DNA from: Yamagishiella unicocca
Taxonomy: Eukaryota; Chlorophyta; Chlorophyceae; Chlamydomonadales; Volvocaceae
NCBI GenBank assembly: GCA_003116995.1
Contig: BDSL01000087.1
Coordinates: forward strand, 144,001 to 208,000
Direction: 5' to 3'
Length of the DNA stretch: 64,000 bases
In this document: in pieces, positions 34,201 to 45,000 of the stretch
How positions within the stretch are numbered: position 1 is the stretch's first letter
Layout of the letters: every line of letters begins with the position of its first letter
The notes under the pieces: model-generated
Databases searched by the model: none
Told to the model about the DNA's origin: nothing
The model's input: the letters and a program-made list of their open reading frames with translations, nothing else
Translations under genes and position numbers: made by a program

Positions 34201-34540
34201 GGACTTCCGACATCGTTTCGAAACCCCAAGCGCCCCCCTCACACACCTCCAGTACGTACACGAGCTTGACAAAGCCCCGGCGCGGCTGCTCAGCTTGAGT
34301 CACACCACCGTCGCTGTACAGAAGCTCCTTCAGCGAGCCACGGAGTTGGGTTGTTTTCACGCCCAGGACGAAGCTGATTGCATCCATTAAGTTGGACTTG
34401 CCGCTGCCATTGGGACCAATTACGGCCGTGAAGGCCTTGAAGGGGCCGATATGCTGGTGCCCGCGGTAAGATTTGAAGTTGTCCACCTCTAGACGGTCAA
34501 TCCGGCCCTGGCTTGGATGATACTCAACGTCCGCAGCCAT
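25273..34540 (-). CDS. SMC1: Cohesin subunit SMC1 (structural maintenance of chromosomes 1)
   Basis: ATPase and coiled-coil arm of the cohesin ring that holds sister chromatids together in the nucleus. First exons, phase-checked: 34540-34247, 34178-33978, 33614-33483, 33404-33300, 33086-32976, 32749-32723 (27-bp microexon), 32495-32400, 32140-31987, 31744-31641, 31533-31468, 31278-31145, 30830-30768, 30584-30448; the rest run on to 25393-25273. Start: [20 protein letters not shown], then [13 protein letters not shown] and Walker [10 protein letters not shown]. The hinge (30260-29405) shows [43 protein letters not shown] and [17 protein letters not shown], matching SMC1 rather than SMC2-6. The second arm carries an acidic loop (27320-27075). 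The C-terminal head has signature LSGGEK, split by an intron with exon break at 26207/25982 approximately, and Walker [13 protein letters not shown]. Ends RFEEPQPDV. Head-to-head with the U-box gene. Confidence 0.95.
25511..25563 (-). repeat. Intronic dispersed repeat, copy 4 (sense in SMC1)
   Basis: The minus strand reads CTGTTCTGAACGGTTTTTCT then GTATACGGGTCTTCCTTGC. It lies in the last SMC1 intron, about 120 bp before the acceptor of the final exon, in the sense direction. The same intron also has ATGTAACCGGGTCTTCTCGC (25442-25421), a related block seen in two M8-gene introns. Confidence 0.75.
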
Positions 34541-35265
34541 CCTAATTTGTGTTTCAGACGCCTGGCTGCGGTATTACATATACCAACCAGGTGAGAATTA
34601 ACTCCCAAGTCCAGCCTCGGAAGACAATCGAAAGCGCCCAAATGCAAGGAACGTGTCAAATGTAGTTATGGTCTTCAAGCCGTGGCGCGAGCGATTGATT
34701 CAGGCTCCAGGCCGTGGCTTGGCCAATGGAAATGTAAAATGCCTTTGCCGAACGCTTTCAGTTCGTGGCATGTAATCCTATTAATAATCTAGCTCAGCTC
34801 TAATAAGCACCTACGGATGAGAATTCCTTGGACGGTTAGCAGATGGCGAGTACAAAAGCAGCGCAGGTGCGCAGCATGGGGCTCAGCATGGGAACCAGAG
34901 AACGGCAAATCGTACTCATTCGGCACTTCCCAGCGTAAGAATTGTAAGCTCAATCGTGTATAGAAAAGCAGTATTTAGCGATATCGCACATCAATAACGA
35001 TCGAGACAAACTGCCCTGGCTTTGTACCGTCACCCATTCTTGCAGCGCCTTGCGCATTTCGTATTACAGCTCCTAATAGTACAATCTCCTCTTGCTGTGT
35101 GTTTTATTTTTGTGTAGCTCTAAAGGACACCGGCGACTCCTCGCATTCTCACAGCTATCGCTGCGTCTGAGGCTGTTCTACGGCGAGGGTGGTGGCTATT
35201 GTTTCATGTTGACGATCAAGGCGTGACGGCGTTGTCTGCCAGACGGGCCCGCGCGTAAGGGCGTA
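34541..35265. promoter_or_regulatory. Divergent promoter region, SMC1 / U-box gene
   Basis: 725 bp between the two start codons, clearly less GC-rich than the flanking exons. No convincing TATA element could be assigned to either side. It must hold both 5' UTRs and both core promoters. Confidence 0.5.
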
Positions 35266-38200
35266 ATGCCAATGAGTTCGAACGGCGGTGGTGGTCGTGT
35301 CTCAGTAGGGCGAACAAATCAAAGCGAGTCATACTTGGTAGTTTGTGTCGCTGGATCCGTAACTGTCATCACTTTGGCATCGGCGACGTATCTATATTAT
35401 CTGCGCTGCCAGCGCAACGGCTGTGGGGCCCGCGAAAGACAGCACGGTTTCCAGAACGCAACTCGACGCCTTTTCTCGGGTCTAGCCTGTGGGGAAGCGG
35501 CCGGGCCGAGTTCCGAGGCTGGTGAGTCCACAGCGTACGAGGGCGACGAGCTGGATGGAGCTGACCGCGATGCAGCTTCCGCCGGTGTGCTGCCCGCCGT
35601 GGGGCGTGTGCATCGGGTCGCGCCATCCCTTCAGGACAGCGCAACTGGGCTGGCCATAGCAGACAATTCAACGGGCAGACCCGCGATCCGCGTGCGCGAA
35701 CTGTTAGATGGTCTTTGGGGCTTGTGGCGGATGGGTGCAGCCTCCGGGACAGCGCCCGCAGCACATCCTGGCCAGGAGGCTGCCGGCCGTTGGCGAGCAG
35801 CCGGCGTCGCTGAGGTCCCCGACACGGCGGGTAATCGCCATGACCAGGAGGACCCGGGCGATGAGGGCAACGCAGCCCGTCGACACGTGCTGGGGCACGG
35901 ACACGAGGCGGCGCCTGCGCTAGATGGCCAGGAGGACGAGGAGGCGGTGGGAGCTGAAGAAGAAGACGCCGAAGGTGTGCGGCAGCAATGGCGTCCTGGG
36001 ATTGGAGCCCCCGATGTTGTAGGGGAAGGTTAGGGGCCTGCATATACGATTGGCAGTTTGGCAACATATGGGTCTTGTGGTTGGACCCAGTTGTGGGGCT
36101 CCCGCGCGAACCTGCATCATGTCAGCCACCGCAATGCCAGCTGATGGATGCCAGCCAATGGCTGATAGGGCGGGGGACGCGGGCGCTGACGAGCGGGAAA
36201 GCCACACCAGTCCTCCCTTGCTGCGCTCCTGATAAAGCCGTTCCTTGAACCGCCTGCAGCCATTGCCTGGCGCGAGCTGCTTGAAGAGGTTGAGGACGAC
36301 CTGGAAATCCCCGTAAGTTCTGCTGGGGTGTACGATACCTGGAGTGGTTGCCATTTGCGGGTTCGGACGCATGCTGGGGCACACGGATGTCCCTCCAGAA
36401 GTACACTAGGCTGCACAACACCACTAACAGCCGTGTCGGAGTCACACACGCCTTCATTACCCGCCCCTGGTGCCTTCATTACCCGCCCCTTACCCGCCCC
36501 TTGATCGTCCACCTCGCAGGACGAGTTCAAGGACCCAATTTCCCTAAACGTAAGCACTTGGGCTGGTAGATTGGGACGGGCTTCTGTACGTGTTGGTTGG
36601 AGCTAGGAGGGGTGCGGCAGGCACGTGAGGGCCACGCAGCGTCATCTGCTGCCCTGCCTGGCCGCAGGTGATGCTGGACCCGGTGGTCCTGTGCGCCACC
36701 GGCCAGGTCTACGAGTACGCGACGCTGAAGAACTGGTTCCGCACCGGGAACCGGTTGTGCCCGAAGACCAACATCGAGGTGCTGGATGTGCAGGTGCGTC
36801 GCCATGTTGCGTTGCGGCACTCGTGTGCAAGTAGTCGGGGCTGGAGGTGCGCGCAGATCTTGGTCACCAGCCACAAACGTGGACCTCTTGGTCACCAGCC
36901 ACACATATAAACCTCTTTAGTCACCAGCCACATACGTCGACCTCTTGGTCACCAGCCACACATGTCGACCTCTCGGCCCCTGCAGGTAGTTCGGGTGCCC
37001 TGGCTCAAAGCGCGCACGCACGAGTGGCTCCGGCAGCACGACCGCGCACCCACTCCGCCGCCTGACCCAACTGAGCGATTGGCCCGTAAGTCACACGCGC
37101 ATTTCGGACGTCTTGTCCGCTGTTGCAGCTGCCCGTTGTTCAGCTGCACCGGCAGCACCCGTAGTTTTGTGTTTGGACTCGGGGCTTGTTGGGGCATCTT
37201 GTACAGCAGCGATGACGTCGGGAAGCGGCGGGCATGAGGGAAGTGGCGGGCATGAGGGAAGTGGCGGGGATGAGGAAAGCGTCGAAGGAATAGCGCTGGT
37301 CGCGTCACTCTGTTGCACGTCACTGTCACTGCCGCCCAGCTACTACCTCCCAACCTCTCTGGGCCAAACCCACACGGGCAGGGCTGCACCCCTCCATCGC
37401 GGGCTGGGTCCACGCCGTGCGCAACGACACCGGCGAGAAGCGCTCCGCCGCCCTGGCCGACCTGTACGAGCTGCTGCGGCAGTGGGAGGCGGCCACCGTG
37501 GAGCCCGCGGAGGGCGACCCGGCGGCGGAAGGAGCAGCCGGGGGGAGTGCACACGCGGCCGCCATGGAGCGGCTGCACAAGTACGTGCGCGGCGCTGTCA
37601 TGGACGAGGCCACGTGGCTCCTCAGGTACTGCGCGGCAGCAGCCACTGCAAGCGTGTGATGGGCGGATGGCTTCTCCTGGCGCCATTCTGGAATTTCTGT
37701 TCGTGACACGGCAGCGCTGTGGGTGCAGTTGACACCACGAGGTCTGGTTGCCATACACGAACGGCCCAGTTTCCACACTAGCGTGCTGGGTTGCTTGCAG
37801 GCACGGCAACCCATACCTGCAAGGCGTGGCGGCCTCCATCCTGGCGTACTGCGACACGCCAGGAGAGGTGTCGTGGCTGGCAGCTGTGGCAGCCGTCCCG
37901 GCCGTATCGCTGTGCATGTCGCAGAACCGCTACACGAGCCAGGCAGCAACGCGGCTGCTCTACAATCTGGCCAGGGGCGGGCAGGTTGCGCGGCGGGCGC
38001 TGGTGGGCGCTGGGGCCGTGACGGCGCTCATCTCAGTGCTGGCCACTGACAGGTGCGGATCAGTTCCTTTGGACGCCCTCTTGCAGGCCCACTTCGCCGC
38101 TTCCTGGCCTTCGCCGCCTTCTAGGCTGCAGGCTGCTGCCCTGCCAGCCAATGACCTGTGGCCGCTGAGTGCGGTGTGCTGCCGTCACGCAGGCAGGAGT

Positions 38201-39702
38201 ACGGCTACTGCCGCGACCGGGCGGCAGCAACGCTGGCGCTGCTCATCCGGGACGCGGACGGCAAGTCGCTGCTGCTGCGGTACGGGCTACCGCACCTCGT
38301 GGCGATGGTGCAGAGCGGTTTGGACCGCTGGGAGCAGCGGGACGCGGCGACTGTGCTGCTCAAACTGGGTCTGGGACCGGTGAGGAGGCGTTGCAGCGCG
38401 CGGCCGCCACGACACTGCCTGGCTGTCTTCTGTGAGCACTGCATGGGGAGTTACAAGTAGACCACATGGGAAGAGCCGGGTTGCGTCCATGGAGCGTTGA
38501 GGCACGGGACTTGTTGCGAAACGAACTGGGATTACGAGCAAGGCTCTGGACGCGTAGTATTGCATATTGCACTTGATCGTGCTCGCCGCCCCGCCGCGCG
38601 CAACCAGGCGTCCGAAGTCTGTGTGCCAACTATACTGCCCACGTCACATAAACGAGTCTTTTTCACAACCCCTCCGCGCGCATGTCGGTATGGGCCTGCA
38701 GGACGAGCTCCGCGGCCTAGGGCTAACCCCTGACGTGTTGGTCAGCTACTGGTGCTGCAGCCGGGCGTGGCTCGAGGGGCTGGTGGAAGATCCCGCCCAG
38801 GGCTACCTACCGGCCGAGAAACAGGTGCGCTGGGCAGGAGCTGGCGTCGCCTCGCCTTGCGTTGGTTGCAAACGCTTTCGACTTGCCGAAGAAATTGCGT
38901 CACGGACGAGGATTGTCGGCATCTTGTCAGGTCTAGCGTGTCTGCCGCGTTGCGTTCGTGTCACGTGCCCCTCTCATGTTCTTGTGCCACTACGCAGGCC
39001 CGCCAAGCGGTGCAGCAGCTCCAGGCCGGCACTCTCACGCACGCTGCGCTGGCGGGGTTCATTGCGGATCAGGACGCGGACTTGGACCTCGCCAACCCGC
39101 TAGACGACACCGACGATCCCTGGGCTGAGCACGGTGCGTGCGTGCGTCGAGCCGCTGGGCTGGTTTCGGGGCTGGTTTACATCGCATTAAAGCTGACGGC
39201 ACAAAAGACACCGGTTGGTTCTGTTGTTTGCATTGCAGCTCACCCTGGCGAAGAGGAAGCGGCGGCCTGGCGGGCTGTTGAAAGCGCCGCGCAGCAGCAG
39301 CTGGCAGCAGCGGCGGAAACAACGCTGGCCGAGCGGCAGGTAGGTTCCGTAGCAGCAGGGGCGGCGCCTTGAGTCCGGCCTCGCCGCGTGTGCCTGCCGT
39401 AAGGTAAGGAACGTCATCCTGGATGGTCCTGCCGGTCCACCCTGTGACAGGCGGCGGAGGAGCGCCGGCGGCGCGAGTCAGTGGCAGCGGGTCTGGCGGC
39501 TGCGGTTGCTGTGGCCGTCAATGTAGCCCCAGATGGCGAACCTGAGGGCGAGGAAGGCGGGCCGGAGGGAGACGCAGCGGTCGAGGGCGCGGAGGGCGAG
39601 GGGGGGGACCTCGCCCCTGGGCAGGGTGATGACGTGGAGGCGGAAGAGGAAGAGCCGGAGCGGCGCGAGGACGGAACGGAACACATGGACGCTGTGCGCT
39701 AA
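35266..39702 (+). CDS. Membrane-anchored U-box / armadillo-like E3 ubiquitin ligase
   Basis: Exons 35266-36018, 36238-36312, 36520-36549, 36668-36793, 36986-37085, 37382-37625, 37801-38052, 38193-38379, 38702-38824, 38998-39133, 39239-39339, 39451-39702; all phases close to give 792 residues. Residues about 20-46 form one hydrophobic span (VVCVAGSVTVITLASATYLY), so the protein is probably membrane-anchored with the rest cytosolic. The U-box is built across three small exons: DEFKDPISLNVMLDPVVL, then YEYATLKNWFRTGNRLCPKT. It recruits E2 enzymes without zinc. Downstream helices (ASILAYCDTPGEVSWLAAV, AATRLLYNLARGGQVARRAL, AAATLALLIRDADGKSLLL) look like armadillo-type repeats for substrate binding. 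The C-terminus is low-complexity and acidic. A 30-bp microexon (36520-36549) carries the start of the U-box. Substrate unknown. Confidence 0.85.
36863..36972. repeat. Intronic tandem repeat, about 29-bp unit, four copies
   Basis: Units built on TTGGTCACCAGCCACA(A/C)A followed by TGTCGACCTC or variants lie in intron 36794-36985 and end near the acceptor. Confidence 0.85.
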
Positions 39703-40504
39703 GACGTTTTTATGCAGGAAACGATTAGAGGCCCCATGCGTGTTTCTTTCCAGCGAACGATATACCGGTGGGGCAGGTGTCGTTGGTGTGGGTGGGTGTC
39801 CCTGGTATCCCTGTGAAGGAGGCTAGCCAGGTTAGGTGCATGATGAATGAGCCCCGCAAGTAGCAGGGCAGCCTGGCGTGATCGGCACTGACCATTGCGG
39901 TGGTCTTCCCGGCTTCTGGTCAGTTGACCCGGCAACGCCAGAGCTGCAGGACGCGAATGCATCATTCATGAAGATGACGTTGATTGGGGTTTGGCAGGTG
40001 GGTTTCGGAGGATGGACATACGTCACGCTGTGATGTGGCAAACTCAACTTCTGAGCCACTCGCTGGACGCCATTGCGGCCCCGCCGGCTCCGTGCGCGAC
40101 AGACGCTGTGGGTTGGGCGGAGGATGTTGAGCATGTGCATGCAAAGGATGCAAAGTGCGTTTTGGCGGCGTTGATGCCAGCTTGGATCTTGCTTTCGCGA
40201 CGTGGAGATAATGTTGACGACATGGCTACGACATCGAGGATCATCGAGCTTGCCCCGCGCAAGCGTAACACCGAATGCTGCGTTGTCATGACGCAATTTG
40301 GATATGAAATAAATGCTTGTGGTATATGCAACATAGTGCTTGTGACATTTATGTCACGACAGGCAGGAGGTGCGGACGAGCGCGCGTGTGCCTGGTTAAG
40401 CTGCCCAGGTGCAGCAATATCCAGACCGTTGGGAGTGTGATGCAGGTTTAGTTCTGTGTCAGCCGGTCAATCGAATTGTGAATAGCTCGACAACTGTCAT
40501 GGTG

Positions 40505-40509
40505 TGTAA
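40505..40509 (+). terminator. Candidate TGTAA poly(A) signal for the U-box gene
   Basis: First clear plus-strand TGTAA after the stop at 39702. It would imply an 800-base 3' UTR, long but normal for these algae. Confidence 0.4.
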
Positions 40510-40672
40510 CCCACAACCCGTCTTTATCGTGTCGTACCGCAACTGTCGGCCTGGTGCGAGAGGAGGTTTTATTCCCCAATCCTAACTTGACTGCGTAGGA
40601 GCTTAGAGGCGTGCCATTGGTCGAACGGACTTCGTGAAGGAGCTGACAGGATCAGGAGCGACACCTCAAGGC

Positions 40673-40677
40673 TTACA
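40673..40677 (-). terminator. Candidate TGTAA poly(A) signal for ATP synthase gamma
   Basis: Minus-strand TGTAA about 280 bases past the stop codon at 40955-40957. Confidence 0.5.
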
Positions 40678-40954
40678 GAGGATGTCAGTACCCTGCACTG
40701 CTCGCGCACCCTAACTTGCGTAGAAACCCTCCGCAGCCCGGAACGAGTCACAGGGCAGAAGGCCGGCCTGGAAAGCCTTTCCTCGTATCCCTGCTTGAAC
40801 GGCGGCCGTGGATACATCCAAGACCGCGTCCTGACCACGACCATCGCTCGCTAACAAACATCCTGGTAGCAGCCTCCAGCCCCACTCCCGCCCGTCCGAC
40901 CCTGTCCCCTATCGCATGTTGCTATGCCTGGACCAGACAGCGCTGTCCCCCCGC

Positions 40955-43809
40955 TTAAGAGTCCATGAGCGCGCTGGCACCCGCGATAATCTCAATGAGC
41001 TCCGTCGTGATGGTGGACTGGCGCTTCCTGCAGATTGCAGTGAAGCGCGGTTCACTGTGTTACGGTGCGATGGAAGACAGGAACAGGAACACGGCAGCAA
41101 CCAACCCATTCAGCGGCTGGGACATGCAGCCATGAAGTAACCCGACCCTTTTGCCATGCTCAACACGCCCACACACATTCCATTTCACCCGCCGCGACCT
41201 CAAAAGCAATCACGAGCCCCCTGCTACTCCGCCTGTCGCGGACCACACGCGCATGCAGTCGAACGCACCGGTTGTACTCGAGCGTAAGCTTGCCGAGCAT
41301 CTCTCCGGCGGACTTGGTGGAGTTCTCCATGGCGGACATGCGGGACGCGTGCTCGCTGCAGTTGTTCTCCAGCATGGCGTTGTACAACGTCTGCATTGCA
41401 ACAGGCAACGGTGCATATGAACAGCCCATATTTACCGGCCGAGCCCACTGTGTTTTCATGATGCCTCTCCCTCAGCTTGCAGCAGCCTTCGTAGCCGCAC
41501 GCTCCCATAATATCGCTTCGGCCCTTACAGCCGGTGGCCCCAGGTATCCACACAGCTTCATTCTGTCAGGTTTGCAAAGCCAATCTCCCAAACCCACAAC
41601 TGAAGTAACAGCCTCGCAAACCCAACAGCATCCAAAGCTGCTGGAAAGCCCAGTCCGTGGTCGCAACATCCCAGTCAACTGCGTGCCAGGCGAAGCCAGC
41701 TTGTCGCACCTCACCCCGCTATACGGTGCACACCCCAGATGAGTCGCATACGGAAAGCTTTGGGGTTTTCACACCCTTCCATGGGCAATGGTTTCCTAGC
41801 TGCGCTCCTCACTTTACGCGTTCCCTCCAACGTGTAGCGAGCTTGACCCCTCTCCTCTTTCCAACCAGCAACTCCTTCCTACGCGTTTAGTATCCCGCGT
41901 GTTTCCAATCCCATCCCTCCTCCCCCCCGGAGAAGAACACTTGCCGCCTGAAAGAACCAACCCCGCACAGGCCTAGGACCAATGGTTGATTACGCTCCTT
42001 TCTGGGCCTACACTATGTTTCCTGGTCAGCTATTTAGTTCCGTGTTCATACAGCAGGGAGTTTGACATTTACCGTATGTCAACGCAATTACAGCAGGCCC
42101 TGATGGAGTAACCACATGATGCGGACCTCATGTTCGTGCTGCGGACGTCAGTTATTGTGCATGGCCTCGTGGCATCCAGGCAAAGCGCACTTACGACCAC
42201 AGTACCCGTCCCTGCTGCTGCTCACCGCCGCTAGCTGGAACTCCGCCAGGTCACGCAGCACGTCCGAGCGCTCGTGCGTCGCCTCGATCTCGTACGCATC
42301 CAGGCGGTTGCCCGACGGCTCCGTCAGCTGCTTCTCCAGCGCCTGGTGTTCAGATGGCACACGTGCAAATGCAACCAATGAAGTACGCCCCGCATGCGAC
42401 CCCCCGCCAACATGCGACAAGGCAAGCAGCGTTTACGTGGCAGGATTACAGTTTGCGGGCTACAATGTCTAGCAGTGCCTGCAACGCTGTTTACGACATA
42501 TTTTTCGATGGCGCACGTGATTGTTATACCCTGACCAGCGTACACAATCCCATGGAGGATCAGTAGAGATCGCCTTGTCGCCTTGTTCCCATGTCACGCG
42601 GCGCCCTCCGGGACGCTTCCCCCGCACCTCCGGGGCGAGGATCGTGGCCAGAGTCGGCTTGAATGAGATAGCGGACCGGAACTTGTTGAACAAAATCTTG
42701 ACAACATCAGGGTTAATCTTCAGCAGCTCCTCCGCAATCATTGACGCCTTCGTAGGCAGGAGGGTGTGGTGCGCGTGTCACAACCCTGTGTGCCAAGTCG
42801 CTGCATGCACCAAATCCTCATTACCCACCTGGGTGAAGGTCACGCGGACCTTGTACGTCTCCGCAAACGTGTAGGCAAGCAAATGGCCCTCCGCGCGCAT
42901 GAGCTGCGCGCGTCCCTTATCGCCGATGGACACCAGCTTTGTGCTAGCAGCCTCGCCTGTCGCAATAGGTACCAGCAAGAAGATATGGACCCCATAATAG
43001 CATGAAAACAATCGGACAGATGCAACGAATATGCCCGGACGGAAAACAAACCTGCTGCCAAGTCCATCTTCAGGAGCATCCGCGTGTACTTGGCGATGTT
43101 GGAGTTGAGACCGCCGCAGAGACCCCTATCAGAGGTCACGGCAACAGTCACACCAGCCCTGCCGTCCACGCCTGTTGTTTCGGGTATGAACATGGTTCCG
43201 TGAGCTTTGTCCACTCTCCGCGACCAATCCCTGCCCAGCCCTCATGCACGCACCAGGGTGGTCCCCAAACAAGCGCACGAATGGGTTGACGATACCGCGG
43301 GACTGCTCCACCGCCACCAGCGCGTTCTTCATCTTCGAGGCGGCCACCATCTTCATGGCCTTAGTGATCTTTCCGATATTCTTGATGGCCCTAATGCGCT
43401 GCTTGACTGCAGAAACAGGTGGAGCGGACCCGTGGCATAAGCGTGAAGTGCGACTTGGCGATTGGCCGTGACGGAGCAGGCAAAAAGGCGGCCTCAGCGC
43501 ATGAGACGAAACGTATTTTGTAAAAGGCAACGTGTAATGCCGATGAATCCTGCAGGTGCGGACGCTACGAGACCCACCGGCTTGATTGGAGGCATGGCGC
43601 ACACCGTCCGTGACGAAGGCGCTGCACGTGTGGGGGAACAGTAGGTCAGCTGAAAGGATTTAAGGACAGTGGTCACTATCTGCAAGGCGTTGAAGGCTGG
43701 CCTACTTGGTCAGAGCCTCTCCGCCAGCGGACTTGGCTGCGCTGATCCCCAACTCGGCAGCACCGACAAGACGCTGCCCCAGGAACGTTGCGGCGTTGCG
43801 AAGCGCCAT
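40955..43809 (-). CDS. ATP3: Mitochondrial F1 ATP synthase gamma subunit
   Basis: Central rotor shaft of F1Fo ATP synthase in the mitochondrial matrix. Exons 43809-43706, 43621-43578, 43406-43254, 43171-43052, 42956-42829, 42747-42628, 42342-42226, 41390-41269, 41027-40955; 981 bases, 326 residues, every phase closes. The start [20 protein letters not shown] is a plausible amphipathic targeting peptide; an in-frame ATG at 43965 is less likely. Family blocks: [20 protein letters not shown] with MVAASKM, then [17 protein letters not shown], and C-terminal [20 protein letters not shown], the gamma signature near the end. The 44-bp exon 2 was needed to restore phase and gives [10 protein letters not shown] before the conserved helix. 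The plastid gamma regulatory Cys insertion is absent, supporting the mitochondrial call. Confidence 0.95.
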
Positions 43810-45000
43810 GGCACCTATCGATTCATCCACCAATGGGCGCAAACCGCGACGCTGACGATGATGTGTACAAAGCGTGAGTATAGAAACAAACACCGTGCCG
43901 TACAGCACCGGATGGGAAATGTTGTCGAGTAACCGCGATTGCCACCATTCATAATAGTGGAACATTCTCTCATCTATTGCAATGCATCCCCTAGTACCTT
44001 AACGTCTGCAGACGCTCTTGGGGGTTTCCGCTCGCCACCGCGAATATATGTTCACTGTTTACTATTCAACGTTACAAATGAGTTAGTATCCATGACCCGC
44101 TCAATGAGGCTTGCCGGAGCCTTGAGGCAGCATTGAAGCCTGGAAGCTGTTGGGCTTTCGGGTTACCCACAAGAGCATTTCGGGGTGTTCATAAGGGTCG
44201 AGGCAAAGGGCAGTTTGTGGGATGTATTTACTGGATTATGGACCATGTCGTGCTCCCTCGTGCTCCTCTTTCCGAGCTGGCTTCACTGGATTAGGCACTA
44301 TGACGAACTGTTAAAGTCAATAGGCACGTAGGCGAGGATAATATCCATTAAGATGGTGCAAATTCGCTTCCGTGTCCGCCCTGCAGCACCTCAGAACTGT
44401 GCCTAACCCCTGCGTGGTCCATGTACCTCGTGGTTTCACCAACTTGCCATAGCGATACCTAACGCCACACGACATCTTTCCCCGGCAGTCCATAGTGCGT
44501 CATACGTCCGTCATCCCATGTATCGCGGCCATCGTACTTCGACTGTGTGCGCGCGGGCACCCACACAAGCGAAGACCCCAGCTCCACCCCCTCTTGTCTC
44601 CAGGGAACCACAACAGCATGCTATGCCCAAACCAAGCTGACGCTGTCACCCATTCAACCTGCTATGCTTCGGGAACCGACAGCTCGGTGCGCTCCCAGCG
44701 AACCCATTAGTGATTTCCGCCCCTCGGGTCGGGGACGGCGGCACACGCCCTCACCCTGCGCTCCTTGTTGCGGACGTGCAGCAGGGGTCTACGGAAAGAC
44801 CACACACAATAGAACCACGCAAACCAATTCGTAGCAGACAGCAAACGTCCAATTGTAGGAGACAGCCACCCCTCAACGTCAGCGTAGGTCGACCACGACT
44901 GCATGCGCCGCCGCCGCCGCATGCCATCGTGTCCACCAATGCTGCACATCCCCTCCCTTGCATCCGGGGCTCCAGGCCCTCGTCACACCACGGGGGCTAG
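43810..45000. other. Promoter side of ATP synthase gamma and 3' flank of the LRR gene
   Basis: No gene recognised. 43810-44350 is comparatively AT-rich and should contain the gamma-subunit promoter. A minus-strand TGTAA lies near 44070, a distant candidate 3'-end signal for the LRR gene. Confidence 0.4.

Larger units (their letters stand above)
39703..40954. other. Convergent spacer, U-box and ATP synthase gamma 3' ends
   Basis: The two genes converge here. Open frames of up to 150 codons (40296-39832 minus, 39991-40440 plus) overlap on opposite strands and show no domain; I read the stretch as 3' UTRs. Confidence 0.5.
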
